Positions 1 through 12,612 of a stretch of DNA of 64,000 nt are shown here, in pieces (within the stretch, counting starts at the first letter, position 1; each line of letters opens with the position of its first letter). Below the pieces are notes generated by a model. It did not search any database, was not told the origin of the DNA, and saw nothing but the letters and a program-made list of their open reading frames with translations. A program made the position numbers and the translations under genes. The DNA is from Macrostomum hystrix. Its lineage: Eukaryota; Platyhelminthes; Macrostomidae. Location of the stretch: positions 2,170,001-2,234,000 of the forward strand of contig CATNEN010000033.1 in the NCBI GenBank assembly GCA_950097015.1. The letters are read 5' to 3'.

Positions 1-280
1 GCAGGTGTGCAGCCTCTCATCTGCTTCATCTCCGCTGAATTGCGTCACAGTGCCAAGCAAATTAAGCCTTCGATAGCAGCAGGTGCCCCACCCACCCAAC
101 CACCAACCTTTCATTTCTGAGATCCCTTTGACCCATCAGCAAAGATTCCGCTGCTACAACGGCCCATTGTCTAATACGATCTGTCAAACCTCATTTAACT
201 GGAAAATTTGACATACAGACTTGCTGAGGGATAACAGAACAACTGCTTGTGGAGCCTCATTTAGATGCTCCCACAACCGA

Positions 281-530
281 TCTCACCCTGTCCTATCTCA
301 CCCTGTCCTATCTCACCCTGTCCTATCTCACCCTGTCCTATCTCACCCTGTCCTATCTCACCCTGTCCTATCTCACCCTGTCCTATCTCACCCTGTCCTA
401 TCTCACCCTGTCCTATCTCACCCTGTCCTATCTCACCCTGTCCTATCTCACCCTGTCCTATCTCACCCTGTCCTATCTCACCCTGTCCTATCTCACCCTG
501 TCCTATCTCACCCTGTCCTATCTCACCCTG
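281..530. repeat. 15-bp minisatellite, about 17 copies
   Basis: Near-perfect tandem copies of TCTCACCCTGTCCTA. The unit is a multiple of three, so several frames stay open on both strands; the resulting peptides are repeat artefacts. Confidence 0.97.
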
Positions 531-1190
531 TTCCATCTCCTTCCATCTCGCATTCTCCTATTCCATCACATGTTAGCCAGCTATCTAGCCACAATGCTTA
601 TTATGCTCATGTTCTCATCCGTTTAAGTCCAATTAGGCAGCCTGAGCGCAGATCGCAACACCGAACCGGCCCCGGGCCGTGTGGAAACCAGCCGGGTCTC
701 ACGCGCAGCGCAGATCGTGCGTCGGAGAAGGTGCCAACAAAAATTGCGACAACAACCAACAAGTAATTCGTGGTGGTCAACCAGCGCTGTTTACCCAGCC
801 CATTATGGCTTAATGGCATGGCGACTGCAATCTCTTACCTGGGTATGACCTAACAAGGGAGACACCTTTAATCTCTGGCGCAATCAAAACATTAGACCCA
901 CAACCCACCGCACTCAAGACCCGACCGCGGCCTCATAATTCCTCTCGAAGTGGATCAGGCAATCAATGAGGTGAACCACTCCGTCTATTGTTTCCCGACT
1001 GCTCATGTTGACTTCTCATTGCGCAGACACCGCGCTGCGGTTTGACAAGGCGCCAGTTTGGCCACTTGTTGCTGTGCGACCACTTCTCAGGCTTCGCTTT
1101 TCCTTTTTGCTCAAATCTTGTTTGCTTTGTTTGGGATCCATGTCCCTTCTAAGTGTCTCCACTCCCATCTCATTTCTCCTAGTCTTACCT
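531..1190. other. No gene recognised
   Basis: Unique sequence between two arrays. I see no open frame with family resemblance and no RNA gene. Confidence 0.6.
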
Positions 1191-1194
1191 CTTC

Positions 1195-1740
1195 AATCTG
1201 CCCTCTCACATCTCCCCTCTCCCCTCTCCACACCTTACTCTACCCTTTCTTCTCTCCCATCTCCCATCTCACCTCTCCCCTCACCCATCTCCCCTCTCCC
1301 AATTTCCCATCGCCCATCTATCCTCTCCCCTTCTCCCATCTCCCCTCTCCCATCTCCCATCTCCCCTCTCCCATCTCCCATCTCCCCTCTCCCATCTCCC
1401 ATCTCCCCTCTCCCATCTCCCATCTCCCCTCTCCCATCTCCCATCTCCCCTCTCCAATCGCTCCTCTCCCCTAGCCCATCTCCCCACTCAAATCTCCGCT
1501 CTCCTATCTCCCTCTCCCCACTCCAATATACCCTCTCCCCTCTCCCATCTCCCATCTCCCATCTCCCATCTCCCCACCCCCAATCTTCCCTCGCCCATCT
1601 ACCCTCTCCCCTCTCCCATCTCCCCTTTCCCTATTTCCGTTTTCCCTATATTCCCTCTCCAAGGTCCCTCTAAAAAAATTCCTCTTTCGCCTTTCTCTCT
1701 CTCCTCTCTCCTAATCTCCCCTTTCGCAACTCATCTCTCC
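1195..1740. repeat. Polypyrimidine minisatellite, about 21-bp unit
   Basis: The plus strand is almost entirely C and T for over 400 bp, built from CCCATCTCC and CCCCTCT words. A regular 21-bp period is clearest at about 1335-1455, with degenerate flanks. Such homopurine/homopyrimidine mirror-like DNA can form triplex (H-DNA); that is an inference from composition. Confidence 0.92.
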
Positions 1741-3335
1741 CCTCAAAGCAACCATAGTGAAACACTGACAGCTCTGCTGACCCATATTATCAACCCGAGA
1801 CTGTCTTCACAACAATGAATCGCTTGCAGGAGAGATGTTGCAAATTGTTGCTAAGCCGGCCGTAAAATCGTTGAAAGTCTAGCGATTAAAAGTCAGCGAT
1901 AAGGCGATAAGAAGTTTTGGAGAGAAGTAGTGATGCAATCATCGGCCCGGGTGGGTCTCTGTGACCCGGAGGACACCACAGCGCCTCAGGGTCGGGTTGG
2001 TGACAGGAATGAACGAAGCGGTGGGACACGGCAACAGCAGACTGCATTGGGTGGCCAGTCAAACTAAGTTTAAAATTCGCAGCCTTTAGCGAGAATAAGA
2101 AATGGCTCCTTCACACATTGCAGCTAATTCTTTGTTGACATTTGAATAAAATTCCATTACAATTCGGATCAGTTTGACAAAATGCGATAACAATAGGCTG
2201 GGTGACAATTCGCGGCTCACTCTCCATGGGCGTCGTGCATGTTCGAATAGACAGGAATTTTCAACGTGCCCAAGTAGATTAAAATGGACTAAAATTAAAA
2301 CACATAATATGTTATCTATGCAGGGATTATATAGTTTTTAATTTATTGTTTTAATAAGACCTGCTTTCTCCAGTTGGACTGAATTTTAGCTTCGATTTTC
2401 GACTTAGGAAATAAATATAAAAAAGCTCGCCTGACTCACACGGCGGGGGCCATTGTGGATTTAGCCAGTCATGGGGGTTCGGTTGCGCCATTGCGCAGTG
2501 ACGCAACAATGCTTCGCAGGGACGCAGTGTGTCCTTTCTGTCACGCAATACCTGGGCGGATGGGCCAAATTTGGGGAACAAGCAAAAAAGCGAAAACCGA
2601 CTTAAATTGGAAAGCAAGTTTGGACAGGCGAAAAAATCAACAATTTGTGTTTGGAGATCCGGCCCCGTCCGGGGGCCAAACACACAGATGGCCGGGCCAC
2701 CCCATCCTCCACTATTCGATCTTCAGGTGGGCACCTGCGGTGATTTCGTTGTTAAGCAGCTGGGCCGGGTCCGGCGCCTAAAAGAATGTTTCAAAATTGT
2801 TATGCCTGCCCTGAGATTTGTGCCCGAGCTCTTCACCCAACCCTACACCTGAGGTGCCAGTTAAAAGGGCCGAAGGAGTTTTGAGTCACCCAACTCACAA
2901 TTGACAAATTGTGAAGTGGCTGCCACTTGAAGTCTTGGGGCTGGCCTGTTTTGGGCTCCTCCCATTGCTTGCTGCCGGCTGGACAAAGCTTGAGTTTGAC
3001 CCTGCCGAGCCTTATTATCTAATGGGAGCACACACGCACTCACAAAAGGCCGTCTGGCTCTTTTGCAACAATGAAAAGCAAAATAATGAACTCATGCTTA
3101 AACGGATGTAATGTTTAATCAGTGTAGGCCCATCCATGGCATTGCAAATTCTCGGTATTTGCTTTTGCTATTTGATTTTGAAGAAGAAAAGTTCTAGGCC
3201 AAGGAATCCCATTATTTTATTTGTTATTGTTTCAACTTTTCTGCCATTGTTAAATAAATTTAAAAGGCTTGACTTTTTGTCTTTTTGTCAAAGTTGACAC
3301 AGTGGAATGGGGTCGGGTCGTAAATTTTCTAACTT
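1741..3335. other. No gene recognised
   Basis: Unique sequence with only short overlapping open frames around 2350-3110 that contradict each other and match no family I know. No convincing exon. Confidence 0.5.
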
Positions 3336-3339
3336 AGGA

Positions 3340-5440
3340 TTTTAATTTTCTGATCTTAGGATTCGGGGATGTGAAAATTTATCCGCGTATCTAGAATTGG
3401 GATTAAGAATTGGGATATGATATTCAGATTTAGTTACAATTCGGATTATAACTTAAGATTAAGAATAGGTATCTAATTTTAGGATTTGGGATGTCATATT
3501 GTGGTTTAGATTTGTAATCTGATACTGGGATTAAGAACTAGGATCTGATACTGGGATCCAGATTTGGGATCTGATGCTGAGATTTGGATTTGGGATCTGA
3601 AATTGGGATTTCGAACTGGGATCTGATGCTGGGATTTAGATTTGGGATCTGAAATTGGGATTTAGAACTGGGATCTGATGCTGGGATTTAGATTTGGGAT
3701 CTGATGCTGAGATTTAGATTTGGGATCTGATGCTGGGATTTAGATTTGGGATCTAATACTGGGATCTAGAACTGGGATCTGATACTGGGATCCCGAACTG
3801 GGATCTGATACTGAGATCTCGAACTGGGATCTGATACTGGGATTTAGATTTGGGATCTAATACTGGGATCTAGAACTGGGATCTGATACTGGGATCTCGA
3901 ACTGGGATCTGATACTGGGATCTAGAACTGGGATCTGATAATGGGATCTCGAAATGGGATCTGATACTGGGATCTTGAAATGGGATCTGATACTGGGATC
4001 TAGAACTGGGATCTGATACTGGGATCTCGAACTGGGATCTGATACTGGGATCTCGAACTGGGATCTGATACTGGGATCTAGAACTGGGATCTGATACTGG
4101 GATCTAGAACTGGGATCTGATACTGGGATCTAATGCTGAGATTTGGGATCTGATGCTGAGATTTGGATTTGGGATCTGAAATTGGGATTTCGAACTGGGA
4201 TCTGATGCTGGGATTTAGATTTGGGATCTGAAATTGGGATTTAGAACTGGGATCTGATGCTGGGATTTAGATTTGGGATCTGATGCTGAGATTTAGATTT
4301 GGGATCTGATGCTGGGATTTAGATTTGGGATCTAATACTGGGATCTAGAACTGGGATCTGATACTGGGATCCCGAACTGGGATCTGATACTGAGATTTAG
4401 ATTTGGGATCTGATGCTGGGATTTAGATTTGGGATCTAATACTGGGATCTAGAACTGGGATCTGATACTGGGATCTCGAACTGGGATCTGATACTGGGAT
4501 CTAGAACTGGGATCTGATACTGGGATCTCGAACTGGGATCTGATAGTGGGATCTCGAAATGGGATCTGATACTGGGATCTAGAACTGGGATCTGATACTG
4601 GGATCTCGAACTGGGATCTGATACTGGGATCTAGAACTGGGATCTGATACTGGGATCTAGAACTGGGATCTGATTCTGGGATCTAGAACTGGGATCTGAT
4701 ACTGGGATCTCGAACTGGGATCTGATACTGGTATCTAGAACTGGGATCTGATACTGGGATTTAGAACTGGGATCTGATACTGGGATCTCGAAATGGGATC
4801 TGATACTGGGATCTCGAACTGGGATCTGATACTGGGATCTAGAACTGGGATCTGATACTGGGATCTCGAACTGGGATCTGATACTGGGATCTCGAAATGG
4901 GATCTGATACTGGGATCTAGAACTGGGATCTGATACTGGGATCTCGAACTGGGATCTGATACTGGGATCTCGAACTGGGATCTGATACTGGGATCTCGAA
5001 CTGGGATCTGATACTGGGATCTAGAACTGGGATCTGATACTGGGATCTAGAACTGGGATCTGATACTGGGATCTAGAACTGGGATCTGATACTGGGATCT
5101 CGAACTGGGATCTGATACTGGGATCTAGAACTGGGATCTGATACTGGGATCTAGAACTGGGATCTGATACTGGGATCTCGAACTGGGATCTGATACTGGG
5201 ATCTAGAACTGGGATCTGATACTGGGATCTAGAACTGGGATCTGATACTGGGATCTAGAACTGGGATCTGATACTGGGATCTCGAACTGGGATCTGATAC
5301 TGGTATCTATAACTGGGATCTGATATTGGGATTTAGAACTGGGATCTGATATTGGGATTTAGAACTGGGATCTGATATTGGGATTTAGAACTGGGATCTG
5401 ATACTGGGATCTAGAACTGGGATCTGATACTGGGATCTAT
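3340..5440. repeat. 26-bp (2 x 13) minisatellite with higher-order structure
   Basis: The basic 13-mer is GGGATCTGATACT alternating with GGGATCTAGAACT or close variants. The left edge (3340-3580) is degenerate and the centre homogeneous. A variant-rich block beginning near 3573 recurs near 4152, so a segment of about 0.58 kb was itself duplicated. Confidence 0.97.
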
Positions 5441-6050
5441 GATCAGATATTGGTATGTATGTGCTAATGCTAAGTACCTCATTGCTAAAATCAGACAATT
5501 TGATTTGAGAATGGTTTTTTAATTGGGATCCGATATGTTAATTCACAACCGGGATCTTTAACGAGTACAGTGACTAATTAATGCGATTATGATTTGAACT
5601 TTTGTTAAATTGTTATCTTCTAGGGAACATTAAGAGGGATTTTACTATGTGAGTACAATTTATGCACTCACTTATTTAGAATTGGCTGAAAGGAAGCAAG
5701 TTCAAGCATTGAAAAGCTTTGGTTATAAAAAATGAAACAAAAAAATACGATTTTTAATTTACACTTATATTTTGTAAGAAATTTACGAAACAAATAATTC
5801 ACAACCCAACCTTCTGGTGCAGCAAAAGTACAAACTGACTGTGCAGCTCGGCAGGCAACAGGTGCCCGCGATTTTTATTCGCAAAGATTTATCGCTAAAA
5901 TAATGAATTTTGCAGCTTCTAAACTGTACAGTGATAGCAATGGAGCACAAAGTTCTCGCGGTTATAAATAAAAAAAGTTAACGCGAAAAATAAGCATCGG
6001 TTCTCAAAGACTTTTGCGAGCAATAAATATGATCGATTGTCTGAATTTCA
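5441..6050. other. AT-rich 3' flank of the bZIP gene
   Basis: No open frame of note. It contains the likely poly(A) signal of the minus-strand bZIP gene. Confidence 0.6.
5874..5879 (-). terminator. Candidate poly(A) signal of the bZIP gene
   Basis: AATAAA on the minus strand about 170 bp beyond the bZIP stop codon. No cleavage site can be proven from sequence. Confidence 0.45.
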
Positions 6051-6103
6051 TTAGTAAGCCGCTGCAGATTCAGGACTGTATTTCAGCCTGCCGACGGGTA
6101 CCG

Positions 6104-6140
<37 letters not shown>

Positions 6141-7603
6141 GCTGGTCAGCATTTGGGAGTTCACGCTGTAGTAGGAGGACTGATGCTGCGGCTGCTGCTG
6201 CTGCTGCAGAGGAAGTAGAATCTGTGGCAGCGCCGCCTGCGGTCCGCTGGTGTCCTCAGGTGACTGGCCACGAGAGCCTGACTGCTCGTTCACGAAGGCA
6301 ATAAAGCGGCGGTCCGTCCAGGTGTTGAGGTCCTCGCAGGTCTGCCGCCAGGGCAGCAGGGCGCGCATCGGCAGGCCCTTGTTGCGGAAGGCCTCCCGCA
6401 GGCCGTAGCACATGCCCTCATAGTACAGCAGCCGGTTGACCTCCTCCAGGTAGGGCGGGCCCTCCAGGGCGCGCCGGCGACGCATCTCGGGGCCGCCTAG
6501 GATGTCCCGGCAGCGCTGCAGGACGCAGTACATCAGCAGGTCGGCGTAAACCTCCTCGCTCAGCTGACTGAACTGCTGCGACAGCTGGCGCTCGTCCACG
6601 CGCTTCTTCTCGCGCGACTTCTTGGCGGACAAATTATTGCGCACCCGACGCTTCCAGTAGGCGTCCGACTTCAGGCCGTCCGGCACGCGGCTGGCGGCCC
6701 GACGCGACGACAAGCGGCTGGAGTCGCCGACGCTGCCGTGCGCTGGCTGAACATCGTCATTGTAGCATATCGCATCCTTCGACAAGTCGCTGTCAGCGTC
6801 GTCGCAGATGTCGTTCTCCAGTGAAGGCTCGCTGATGACGCATTGCTGCTGATGCTGCTGCTGCTGCTGCTGTTGGTGGTAGGCTTGGTGCGGCAGGAGG
6901 TACGGCTGCTGATGTGCCTGCTGCTGCAAGCTGACCGCAGGCTGCTGAGCGATGGCGTAGATGCTGTCCAGGTGGCTGACGAAGCTGGGACCTGCAGCAT
7001 TGCGAGCGGCGGCGTACTGCTGAAATGCAACGGGTACCGCTGGTTGGAAGTGCTGCTGCTGCTGCTGCTGCTGTTGGTAGAGAGGCAGATGCTGCTGACT
7101 GTGGTGCTGCAGCGGGTGGACCTGAGTCTGGTCGATGCCCTGAAATGCGGGCTGGTTCAGACAGTATGAGGTTGGCACCACTAGAGTGTCATCGAACCGC
7201 AGGGCCTGTTGCTGGTGCAGGAGCGGCTGCTGCTGCTGCTGCTGCTGCTGGACCTGATGCAGCTGCACCTGCGACTGATGCGACAACTGCAGCTGCTGGT
7301 GCTGATGCTGCTGATGTTGCTGCAGTTGCAATTGTTGGTGCAGCTGCTGCTTCTGAGAAGGCTCTGAGCTCGCTGTCAGTTCAAAGTCGATGGCGTAGCT
7401 GCCAGTCATTTGCATCGCTGAACCTGGAAATGGAGTTCAGGAATCAGGTTTGAGATACTTGGCCATAGAAATGAGTATTTGATTGCAAAGAAAGTTCAGT
7501 GGGCTAGTAAACAAGCAGGCGGTCACATCTGAGAAGTTTGAATATTTGCATCAACTCTCGCAGCACAGGTGAGACCAGGTACCCCCCAGCACTTACCGAA
7601 CAT
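6051..7603 (-). CDS. Polyglutamine-rich bZIP transcription factor, two coding exons
   Basis: Predicted nuclear DNA-binding protein of 459 aa, complement of join(6051..7423, 7597..7603). The short first coding exon supplies an ATG preceded by an in-frame TAA; donor GTAAGT and acceptor TTTCCAG join it in phase, adding five residues before the next ATG at 7415. The N-terminal 200 residues hold many Gln runs from CAG/CAA tracts. The basic region is at about residues 258-277, with the N-x2-A-x2-S-R bZIP signature inside YWKRRVRNN, which resembles PAR/CES-2/NFIL3-type bZIPs. Leucines at three of four heptad positions follow. A further segment of about 100 residues rich in Arg, Tyr and Leu (about 300-380) matches nothing I know, and a second poly-Gln tract lies near the C-terminus. 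The subfamily is inferred; the bZIP call is firm. Confidence 0.88.
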
Positions 7604-7757
7604 GTCTTACGCAGGCGTCGTTGGCGCAACCGAATGTTCCGGTGAGTCTATTGCTGTCTGCTCACTTTCGCTTGGCTAGAAGCACACGCAACTGAAGACA
7701 ATGGCCCTCTCGCGAACTTCGTAATCCAAACTCCGCGGGACTCTCGCTGGACCGGGG

Positions 7758-7848
7758 CTTTTTAAAAAATATCAACCAAGGGGGGAGTTTCATGCTTTCC
7801 CTGAACAGGACAGCGGGAACCAATGGCTGGACACAATGGCCTCATTGG
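7758..7848 (-). promoter_or_regulatory. Candidate core promoter of the bZIP gene
   Basis: A TATA-like AT run on the minus strand (about 7758-7775) lies about 155 bp upstream of the first ATG, with a CCAAT box (7844-7848) about 75 bp further upstream. The transcription start is unknown. Confidence 0.35.
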
Positions 7849-8375
7849 CTCGCATCTGACAGGGTTTTGGGGTGGGGTTGCGAATTGTATTGCGCAATTA
7901 GTGCTAAGCCCCCCGCCCGAGTGCCAAGGTGAGAAGACTAAAGGTGGCAAAGGTGCGAGCCCCGGGGTGAAGGAGGACTTGGGTGACCAGCTTATATTTT
8001 TCTTTTCTTCTTTGTCCATTGTCCAAGTTCGCAGGTGAGCTTTCTTAACCCCCACTGGCTATTTCTGCTTCAACGCTTGGCTGGATATCTGCTTTTCTGT
8101 GCTGACTCTTTGATAAATAGCCAGCTGACCGAGTCACACAATGACCAGAGGACTTAGGCATGCTCCAAGCCTTCTTTAGTCTAACAATATCAAAGCACAA
8201 GGCAGCTCTGCAGGTTCTGCTTTTGTAAGCAATTTAAACACAGGGCACACAGGATTGAAGACCGATTCGTTCTTACGAGCCTAATGCAACTGGACTGGGA
8301 AATAGAGCTTCGAATTCAACAATGAGATCTAGGAGTAAAGTGCAACATTGGGGAGCAGAATATGAAACATTGGAT
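7849..8375. other. No gene recognised
   Basis: Intergenic sequence upstream of the bZIP gene. The short open frames on both strands are unsupported. Confidence 0.55.
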
Positions 8376-8379
8376 CGTG

Positions 8380-9360
8380 GGATCTGTGATTTGAGTATGG
8401 GACCTTTGATGGGGCTGTGGCATCAGAGATTTAAGAATGGGATCTGAGAGTTGAGCTTGGGATCAGAGATTTGAGTATATGATTTGAGATTTCATCATGG
8501 GATTTGAGATTGGAATATGGGATTTGAGACTTGAGTAAGGGATCCGAGATTGGAGTGTGGGGATTTAAGATTTGAGCATGGGAACCGAGATTGCAGTATG
8601 GGGATTTGAGATTTGAGCATGGGATCCGAGATTGGAGTGTGGGATTTGAGATTTGAGCATGGGAACCGAGATTGCAGTATGGGGATTTGAGATTTGAGCA
8701 TGGGATCCGAGATTGGAGTGTGGAATTTGAGATTTGAGCATGGGATCTGAGATTGCAGTATGGGGATTTGAGATTGGAGTGTGGGGATTTGAGATTTGAG
8801 CATGGGATCCGAGATTAGAGTGTGGGATCCGAGATTGGAGTGTGGGATTTGAGATTGGAGTGTGGAATTTGAGATTTGAGCATGGGATCTGAGATTGCAG
8901 TATGGGGATTTGAGATTGGAGTGTGGGATCCGAGATTGGAGTGTGGGATTTGAGATTGGAGTGTGGAATTTGAGATTTGAGCATGGGATCTGAGATTGCA
9001 GTATGGGGATTTGAGATTGGATTGTGGGATTTGAGTTTTGAGCATGGGATCCGAGATTGGAGTGTGGGATTTGAGATTTGAGTATGGGATCCGAGATTGG
9101 AGTGTGGGATTTGAGATTTGAGCATGGGATCTGAGATTGCAGTATGGGGATTTGAGATTGGATTGTGGGATTTGAGTTTTGAGCATGGGATCCGAGATTG
9201 GAGTGTGGGATTTGAGATTTGAGTATGGGATCCGAGATTGGAGTGTGGGATTTGAGATTTGAGCATGGGATCCGAGATTGCAGTATGGGAATTTGAGATT
9301 TGAGTATGGGATCCGAGATTGGAGTGTGGGATCCGAGATTGGAGTATGGGATTTGAGATT
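8380..9360. repeat. 20-bp minisatellite, about 49 copies
   Basis: Alternating 20-mers of the types TGGGATTTGAGATTTGAGCA and TGGGATCCGAGATTGGAGTG. Sub-blocks of several units recur, for example around 9010-9130 and 9130-9250. Minus-strand frames through it are repeat artefacts. Confidence 0.96.
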
Positions 9361-9483
9361 GATGTCTGGGATCTTAAAGTGAGATCTGAGATCTGACTAA
9401 TTTATTTATGATTTGAGTATTGGATTTCATATTTGAGTTTGGGATCTTGGATTAGACAGTGGCACCGGAGATTCGAGTATTGG

Positions 9484-9566
9484 AGTGTGGGATCTGAGAA
9501 GTGTGGGATCTCAGAAGTGTGGAATCTCAGAAGTGTGGGATCTGAGAAGTGTGGGATCTAAGAAGT
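9484..9566. repeat. 16-bp short tandem array, about 5 copies
   Basis: Copies of GTGTGGGATCTGAGAA with single-base variants, close to the larger 20-bp array and sharing its GGGATC word. Confidence 0.9.
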
Positions 9567-10420
9567 CATTACAATGTTTACTAATATTGTAATGTGGGAT
9601 TCGAAAATGAAGAAGATTAGAAAAAAAGTTTTCTAGATAATTTAGATAATCACTAATTTTTGCCAAATTTTCTGAGCAGTGCACTTCATATAGGACTCAT
9701 TTTCGAATTGCTACGAGCTAAATTGATTCCCAAGAAACTCAAATCGCGGTTGTAAATCTTAGATGAGAAAATATTGATATTGGCCAAATTGGACACAGCA
9801 CTGAAATTAATTCTGTCTGACATATCAAAACTTTGGCCCGCATGACAGCGGGATCAACAGGTTAAAAATGGATCTTTCAGATGGACCTATTTTCGTTCCG
9901 AGCCACATTGCGTCAGGCGCCACAATTTGGATTTTATCAATCAGCTGGGATCTGGCCGCGTTTTTCTTTTAATTGACGAACAATGGGATAGATTTTGTTC
10001 GCTGGCGTCACTAGCTGTCCTATTAACCCCAGCCAACCCGCTGGCCCGGTGTCTTAGTGTCGCGCAATCGGGTAATTTGGGGAATTTCTCAATCCATCTG
10101 ACCCCCGGATGTCGCGGGGGGAGCCGCCAGCGATGAAGGCTGCAATTTGCGCTGATCGAGGAGTCAGGACGAGCACCTTAACGGGAGCATTGGGATCTGG
10201 CGTTGAGCTATGAAAGCCCGCCGCCACAGGTAACCGAAATGGCAAGGTATCGGAGGGAGGAGAGTCAGAGATCCCTAATTAGCACCTGCTTGCCTTGCCA
10301 ACCCGGAGCTAACGCCCTTCCAATGGTGCCCAGCGCAATGGTCTGTGGATACTCAAATTTAACTCGGACACATAATGCATTGAGATTGGCATATCACAGT
10401 CGGCATCTACCATGCTATCA
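9567..10420. other. No gene recognised
   Basis: Unique sequence between two arrays. The open frame that begins near 10203 becomes long only because it runs into the 18-bp array. Confidence 0.55.
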
Positions 10421-10424
10421 AAGT

Positions 10425-12612
10425 ACATCTCACAGCTACTCAACATCTCACGGCTACTCAGCATCTCAAAACTATTCAGCATCTCAAAGCTACTCAGCAT
10501 CTCAAAGCTACTCAGCATCTCAAAGCTACGCAGCATCTCAAAGCTACTCAGCATCGAATAGCAACTCAGCATCTCACAGCTACTCAGCATCTCACAGCTA
10601 CTCAGCATCTCACAGCTACTCAACATCTCACGGCTACTCAGCATCTCAAAGCTATTCAGCATCTCACAGCTACTCTGCATCTCAAAGCTATTCAGCATCT
10701 CAAAACTACTCAGCATCTCACAACTACTCAGCATCGAATAGCAACTCAGCATCTCACAGCTACTCAGCATCTCACAGCTACTCAGCATCTCACAGCTACT
10801 CAACATCTCACGGCTACTCAGCATCTCAAAGCTACTCAGCATCTCAAAGCTACTCAGCATCTCAAAGCTACGCAGCATCTCAAAGCTACTCAGCATCTCA
10901 AAACTACTCAGCATCTCAAAGCTACTCAGCATCTCACAGCTACTCAGCATCTCACAACTACTCAGCATCTAACAGCTACTCAGCATCTCACAACTACTCA
11001 GCATCTCACAGCTACTCAGCATCTCACAACTACTCAGCATCTCACAGCTACTCAACATCTCACGGCTACTCAGCATCTCAAAGCTATTCAGCATCTCACA
11101 GCTACTCTGCATCTCAAAGCTATTCAGCATCTCAAAACTACTCAGCATCTCACAACTACTCAGCATCTCACAACTACTCAGCATCTAACAGCTACTCAGC
11201 ATCTCAAAGCTACTGAGCATCTCACAACTACTCAGCATCGAATAGCAACTCAGCATCTCACAACTACTCAGCATCGAATAGCAACTCAGCATCTCACAGC
11301 TACTCAGCATCTCACAACTACTCAGCATCTCACAACTACTCAGCATCTCACAACTACTCAGCATCTCACAACTACTCAGCATCTAACAGCTACTCAGCAT
11401 CTCAAAGCTACTGAGCATCTCACAACTACTCAGCATCGAATAGCAACTCAGCATCTCACAACTACTCAGCATCGAATAGCAACTCAGCATCTCACAGCTA
11501 CTCAGCATCTCACAACTACTCAGCATCTCACAACTACTCAGCATCTCACAACTACTCAGCATCGAATAGCAACTCAGCATCTCACAGCTACTCAGCATCT
11601 CACAACTACTCAGCATCTCACAACTACTCAGCATCTCACAACTACTCAGCATCTCACAGCTACTCAGCATCTCACAGCTACTCAGCATCTCACAGCTACT
11701 CAACATCTCACGGCTACTCAGCATCTCAAAGCTATTCAGCATCTCACAGCTACTCTGCATCTCAAAGCTATTCAGCATCTCAAAACTACTCAGCATCTCA
11801 CAACTACTCAGCATCGAATAGCAACTCAGCATCTCACAGCTACTCAGCATCTCACAACTACTCAGCATCTAACAGCTACTCAGCATCTCACAACTACTCA
11901 GCATCTCACAACTACTCAGCATCTCACAACTACTCCGCATCTCACAGCTACTCAACATCTCACGGCTACTCAGCATCTCAAAGCTATTCAGCATCTCACA
12001 GCTACTCTGCATCTCAAAGCTATTCAGCATCTCAAAACTACTCAGCATCTCACAACTACTCAGCATCTCACAACTACTCAGCATCTAACAGCTACTCAGC
12101 ATCTCAAAGCTACTGAGCATCTCACAACTACTCAGCATCGAATAGCAACTCAGCATCTCACAACTACTCAGCATCGAATAGCAACTCAGCATCTCACAGC
12201 TACTCAGCATCTCACAACTACTCAGCATCTCACAACTACTCAGCATCTCACAACTACTCAGCATCTCACAACTACTCAGCATCTAACAGCTACTCAGCAT
12301 CTCAAAGCTACTGAGCATCTCACAACTACTCAGCATCGAATAGCAACTCAGCATCTCACAACTACTCAGCATCGAATAGCAACTCAGCATCTCACAGCTA
12401 CTCAGCATCTCACAACTACTCAGCATCTCACAACTACTCAGCATCTCACAACTACTCAGCATCGAATAGCAACTCAGCATCTCACAGCTACTCAGCATCT
12501 CAAAACTACTCAGCATCTCACAACTACTCAGCATCTCACAACTACTCAGCATCTCACAACTACTCAGCATCTCACAACTACTCAGCATCTAACAGCTACT
12601 CAGCATCTCAAA
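10425..12612. repeat. 18-bp minisatellite, about 121 copies, with higher-order repeats
   Basis: The unit is CTCAGCATCTCACAACTA with variants (CAGCTA, AAGCTA, and a GAATAGCAA form). Variant order repeats: a copy carrying CTGAGCAT is found at 11213, 11411, 12113 and 12311, giving spacings of 198 bp (11 units) and 900 bp (50 units). Eighteen is a multiple of three, so one plus frame reads Tyr-Ser-Ala-Ser-Gln/His-Ser for over 250 residues before a TGA, and minus frames are also open. Confidence 0.97.

Noticed and set aside
221-766. Overlapping frames across the 15-bp array
   Set aside because: Repeat artefacts; no coding signal outside the array.
1005-1673. 222-residue Ser/Pro/Leu-rich frame
   Set aside because: Reading of a homopyrimidine minisatellite.
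2351-3111. Cluster of 60-110 codon frames on both strands
   Set aside because: Mutually overlapping, no family resemblance, no supporting splice or promoter signals.
3340-5440. CRISPR-like regular spacing of GGGATC words
   Set aside because: Repeats are directly contiguous without unique spacers, in an intron-bearing animal genome.
10203-11216. 337-residue open frame of Ser-Ala-Ser-Gln/His repeats
   Set aside because: Produced by the 18-bp array; open on the other strand too and stopped by a variant unit. No splice or start context supports a protein.
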